The position numbers and the translations under genes were made by a program. The notes under the pieces were generated by a model that saw nothing but the letters and a program-made list of their open reading frames with translations, ran no database searches and was not told the origin of the DNA. 64,000 bases of DNA from an uncultured Desulfuromonas sp. (GTDB taxonomy: Bacteria > Desulfobacterota > Desulfuromonadia > Desulfuromonadales > Desulfuromonadaceae): NCBI RefSeq assembly GCF_963676955.1, contig NZ_OY781461.1:72001-136000 (forward strand). Direction: 5' to 3'. Of the stretch, positions 60,866-64,000 are shown piece after piece; the stretch's first letter is position 1; every line of letters starts with the position of its first letter.

Positions 60866-61588
60866 ATGTACTCTGATTTTGAAATCATCTCCTCCTATTA
60901 TGACGACCTGTATGTCAAAGACGAAGAATACGCACCGGAAGCGGCCAAAGTGAAGGAACTGCTGAGCACACACGGCATTGCCCCGCAGTCGGATCTGCTG
61001 ATTCTGGCGTGTGGAACGGGAGGACATATTCCCTATTTCATCGATGAGTATCAGGTGAGCGGATTGGACCTGAGCGAGGATATGCTGGCGGTGGCGGAAA
61101 AGAAGTTCCCTCACCTCACCTTTCACCGCGGCAATCTGATTGATTTTGATGTAAAGGCAGACTTTGACGCCATGATCTGCCTGTATGGCTCCATCGGTTT
61201 TGTTAGAACCGTCGCCAACCTGCGTGCCTCCATGCAGCGGATTGCCGCTCAGCTGCGCCCCGACGGCATCGCACTGATCACGCCCTGGAGCACCAAGGAA
61301 GATTTTCAGGAGTGTCTCGTCGTCGATGCCGTGGATGAGCCGGACAGGAAGATTTCGCGCATGGAGCAGGTACGCCTTAAAGAACCGGGCATCGTCGAAG
61401 TCACCTTTCACCATCTGATCGGCCAAGGCAGGGATGTGACCTACCATCAACAATCGGTGGAGATCGGCCTGTTCTCCCGCCAGGACTACCTCAGTGCCAT
61501 GACCGATGCCGGACTGACAATTGTCGAGGAATACACCGGTAGCGACGTGCGCGGTGACGCGTATATTGGCAAACGGATGGTCGATTAG
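60866..61588 (+). CDS. Class I SAM-dependent methyltransferase
   Basis: A 240-residue methyltransferase with SAM motif I LLILACGTGGHIPYF, motif II VSGLDLSEDMLAVAEKKFP and post-motif DAMICLYGSIGFV. The C-terminal half resembles small-molecule methylases of the DxxY type (SSYYDDLYVKDEEYAPEA at the start). ATG 60866 follows GAGG seven bases upstream; 18 extra codons upstream lack support. Substrate unknown, and neighbours give no hint. Confidence 0.88.
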   Translation: MYSDFEIISSYYDDLYVKDEEYAPEAAKVKELLSTHGIAPQSDLLILACGTGGHIPYFIDEYQVSGLDLSEDMLAVAEKKFPHLTFHRGNLIDFDVKADFDAMICLYGSIGFVRTVANLRASMQRIAAQLRPDGIALITPWSTKEDFQECLVVDAVDEPDRKISRMEQVRLKEPGIVEVTFHHLIGQGRDVTYHQQSVEIGLFSRQDYLSAMTDAGLTIVEEYTGSDVRGDAYIGKRMVD

Positions 61589-61822
61589 ACGAATACACCG
61601 GTTGTAAAACCCTCTGCATTTGCCCCACAAACCAAGAAGTAACCTCATTTAAGCCTAAAAAGGTGTCGGTTTTTTTTACAGGCCTCCCCCTCTTCACACG
61701 GACAAAAAGCAACTCATTGATTTTTCAGCAAACTTTTCACTGGCTTCATTTTTGCAAATAGACACATTAAGTCATCAATGTTTTTGCACACTCTACTTTT
61801 TTGTGACGTTCGGGAGATTGCT

Positions 61823-62278
61823 ATGAAAAAAACCGTATTCCTTCTATTAATTTTCACAACCTGTTTTATTTGCCCAGCCTTTGCAACACCAGTGCATTTC
61901 GATATCAATGCAGGCGGGTGGGGCTATGAGACGAGCTGGTCTATCACTGGCCCCTCTTTTAATGCAGGGGGGTCAAACATGACGAGCCATTATACGTATT
62001 CCTACAATTGGGATCTTGACCCGGGAGACTATACGCTCTACATGACTGATTCATATGGGGATGGATTAGATAACGGGGGATCTTTACACTTGATTGTCGA
62101 TAGCGTGAGCCTGCTTGATTTTGACTACCCGAGCAGCGTATTCGGCTATAGTTACCGCTATCTTTTTGATGTCCCGGAATCTCAGATTGCAGCGGTCCCC
62201 GAGCCAGCGACTATTCTGCTCCTCGGCTGCGGCCTGGTCGGGCTCGCTTTTTACTCACGAAAGCGAAAAAAAGCATAG
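61823..62278 (+). CDS. PEP-CTERM sorting-domain protein
   Basis: A 151-residue exported protein: signal peptide (KKTVFLLLIFTTCFICPAFA), a Gly/Tyr/Ser-rich beta-type body with DPGDYTLYMTDSYGDGLDNG (the pattern of small adhesive or matrix domains), and the C-terminal sorting tag VPEPATILLLGCGLVGLAF followed by a basic tail SRKRKKA. PEP-CTERM proteins are processed by an exosortase, usually in exopolysaccharide producers. ATG 61823 follows CGGGAG. No exosortase is in the window. Confidence 0.93.
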   Translation: MKKTVFLLLIFTTCFICPAFATPVHFDINAGGWGYETSWSITGPSFNAGGSNMTSHYTYSYNWDLDPGDYTLYMTDSYGDGLDNGGSLHLIVDSVSLLDFDYPSSVFGYSYRYLFDVPESQIAAVPEPATILLLGCGLVGLAFYSRKRKKA

Positions 62279-62308
62279 CCGGGTTTTAATACTGTAAGCA
62301 AGTCCGAT

Positions 62309-62343
62309 AAAAATCGGGATCAGCAATGGTCCCGATTTTTTTT
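62309..62343 (+). terminator. Intrinsic terminator after the PEP-CTERM gene
   Basis: A perfect 11-bp stem, AAAAATCGGGA with TCCCGATTTTT, ten-base loop, then TTT. Located 31 bases after the stop codon. Confidence 0.9.
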
Positions 62344-62455
62344 GCAGAGTTCATCACACTACGGTGTCAAAAAATCGCGGCGTTTTCCCTTACGCCAATG
62401 TTTCAGCAGCTATTTATCTTTGTCTCACCAGCCCCTTAGGCTACAATCAGCCGCT

Positions 62456-63688
62456 ATGAAACCAACAACTCACAATTCGCCCAAAATCCATTACGGCTGG
62501 ATCATTGTCGGCGTCGGCACGCTGATTATTGTCGCCTGCCTAGGCCTGGCGCGCTTTGCCTTCGGCATGTTGCTGCCGTCCATGGGCGCGGACCTTCAGC
62601 TGTCTTATGACCAGATGGGCCTGCTGGGAACAGCCAATTTCGCCGGCTATCTGGCGGCCGTGGGATTGACGCCGCTGTTGCTGCGGCGCATGACGCCGCG
62701 CATGTTAATTGCCGGTGGGCTGTTTGTCATTGCCCTGTGCATGGTGGGCATCAGCGTCAGCCAGGTGTTTTTTGCCACCCTGATCTTGTACACCATTGTC
62801 GGCGTTGGCAGTGGGCTGGCGAATATTCCGTTGATGGTGCTGGTCTCCTACTGGTTTCGCCGTGAACGGCGCGGTCGCGCGGCCGGGTTTATTGTTATCG
62901 GCAGCGGCTTTGCCATTATTCTATCCGGGTTTCTGATTCCTTATCTCAATGATGTGTATGGTACGCAAGGCTGGCGCATCAGCTGGATGGTGCTTGCCGC
63001 GCTGGTACTGATCATTGCCGTGATTGCCGCACTGCTGATCCGCAACCATCCGCAGGAAAAAGGGCTTGATCCGGTGGGCGATGGTAGTCCGGCCCCTTAT
63101 GACCCGAGTGAAACACATGGCCACTACAAGGCGAGTCAGGTTCTGGTCCGCCTCGGACTGCTCTATTTTGCCTTTGGCGCCACCTATGTCATCTACGGCA
63201 CCTTTATCGTCACCACCCTCATCGAAGAGTACGGCTTTGCCGAACAGACGGCCGGGCATTTCTGGTCGTGGGTAGGCTTTTTCAGCCTATTTTCGGGCGT
63301 AGTGTTCGGCACCCTGTCGGATCGTATCGGCCGCAAAGGCGGGATGATGGCGGTCTTCAGCGTGCATACCGTCGCCTACCTGCTGGCCGGAGCTCAACTG
63401 GGCACCACGGCCATCACCTGCTCCGTGGTGCTTTACGGGCTGGCGTCGTTTGCCATTCCCGCCATCATGGCCGCCGCTATTGGTGATTACCTGGGGCAGG
63501 CGCGTGCGGCGGCCGGTTTTTCCATTATCACCTTCTGCTTTGCCGTGGGTCAGACCGTGGGGCCAGCCGTGGCCGGAGTGGTGGCCGAACACAGCGGTTC
63601 ATTCAGCAGCAGTTATCTGGCCTCGGCGATGCTGACAGCCACCGCCATTGGTATCGCGTTAACCCTGCCTGCGGCCACGGAGAACTAA
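62456..63688 (+). CDS. Major facilitator superfamily transporter
   Basis: A 410-residue inner-membrane carrier with 12 predicted membrane segments. The N-terminus (HYGWIIVGVGTLIIVACLGL, ARFAFGMLLPSM) and the loop FGTLSDRIGRKGGM between helices 8 and 9 are typical MFS features, nearest to the YbfB/OFA-like groups. I start at ATG 62456; 38 upstream codons would run through the terminator of the previous gene. No neighbour suggests the substrate. Confidence 0.92.
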   Translation: MKPTTHNSPKIHYGWIIVGVGTLIIVACLGLARFAFGMLLPSMGADLQLSYDQMGLLGTANFAGYLAAVGLTPLLLRRMTPRMLIAGGLFVIALCMVGISVSQVFFATLILYTIVGVGSGLANIPLMVLVSYWFRRERRGRAAGFIVIGSGFAIILSGFLIPYLNDVYGTQGWRISWMVLAALVLIIAVIAALLIRNHPQEKGLDPVGDGSPAPYDPSETHGHYKASQVLVRLGLLYFAFGATYVIYGTFIVTTLIEEYGFAEQTAGHFWSWVGFFSLFSGVVFGTLSDRIGRKGGMMAVFSVHTVAYLLAGAQLGTTAITCSVVLYGLASFAIPAIMAAAIGDYLGQARAAAGFSIITFCFAVGQTVGPAVAGVVAEHSGSFSSSYLASAMLTATAIGIALTLPAATEN

Positions 63689-64000
63689 ACAGCACGCTGA
63701 AACGATTGGCAAAAGAAACTGAAGTATCCAGCCCTTAATTAACGTCTGCGAAAAAACGGTATAATCCTTTATCCACGATGTGAGAGAAAACTACCCCAAG
63801 AAACCACATAAATAAAAAGAGCAACTATTTATTCTACCTAGAAATCCCGCCAAAGACTTTCCTGCCCCAGCATAACAGCCCGTAACCGTCGCATTTTCTT
63901 ACACACCAAACAACAAAAATGAAAAAACAACACAACATATTAATATATGAATACTTTTTTAATACGGCATGCAACATGCATAAAGAAAATCGTTTTTTAT
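63689..64000. other. AT-rich end of window, no gene seen
   Basis: No ORF of note on either strand. The last 150 bases are strongly AT-rich, as in a promoter or horizontally gained region. Confidence 0.35.

Overview
The window reads as chromosomal DNA of a motile, anaerobic Gram-negative bacterium of the Desulfuromonadales type (Desulfuromonas/Geopsychrobacter/Pelobacter-like). This is inferred from gene content: a che cluster with several CheX-type phosphatases next to flgBC-fliE, an anaerobic (early cobalt insertion) cobalamin pathway with a ThiC-like 5-hydroxybenzimidazole synthase, an NhaD antiporter, a PEP-CTERM protein and GGDEF/EAL signalling. No taxonomic marker gene is present, so genus is not fixed.

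Layout. 1-3444 (minus): start of fliE, then flgC, flgB and an exported AMIN-like/TPR protein at the head of a flagellar operon. 3834-15268 (plus): a compact chemotaxis operon, cheA-cheR-cheB-cheD-HDOD-cheY-cheX-cheY-cheX-cheX, a 596-residue tandem-CheX/pseudo-receiver protein and a sigma-54 activator with a degenerate receiver. It carries five intact DxxxExxN phosphatase motifs. 15324-18860: tRNA-Arg(CCG), a shared terminator, an M48 membrane protease, a DUF4395 protein and nhaD.

20105-45251 (plus): a near-complete cobalamin region. A B12 riboswitch with terminator precedes cobC-cobU-cobT-bzaF. Then come cobS, a cobD-cobQ fusion, cbiB and cbiC; cbiK with a Gate-domain membrane protein; cbiL-like, cbiD, cbiE and cbiL; and cbiF, cbiG, cbiH, cbiJ, a SUMT-adenosyltransferase fusion and cbiA. 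The blocks are separated by copies of a structured intergenic repeat of about 310 bp. Its hairpins vary between copies with compensatory changes. An IS481-type element (4-bp target duplication) and an IS1111-type element both sit in the same module of this repeat. No cbiT is visible, while two CbiL-like methylases are. cbiH has no ATG/GTG/TTG start at its N-terminus but has an ATT behind a strong Shine-Dalgarno. cbiK has two well-spaced start sites, one with and one without a signal peptide.

45255-53460: a mobile island. A RAYT (REP-associated transposase) flanked by inverted REPs abuts an IS4-family element. A second, nearly identical IS4 copy lies 5739 bp downstream in the same orientation. 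Between them are an HNH-like protein, a small ORF, a DUF2207 membrane protein and a short hypothetical gene. 53482-64000: a hypothetical protein, a periplasmic binding protein coupled to a GGDEF-EAL protein, two small proteins sharing a motif with the 53482 product, a methyltransferase, a PEP-CTERM protein and an MFS transporter.

The most interesting items are the covarying repeat family and its use as an insertion target, the non-canonical cbiH start, the dual-start cbiK paired with a Gate-domain protein, the phosphatase-rich che operon with two pseudo-receivers, and the REP/RAYT/IS4 island.
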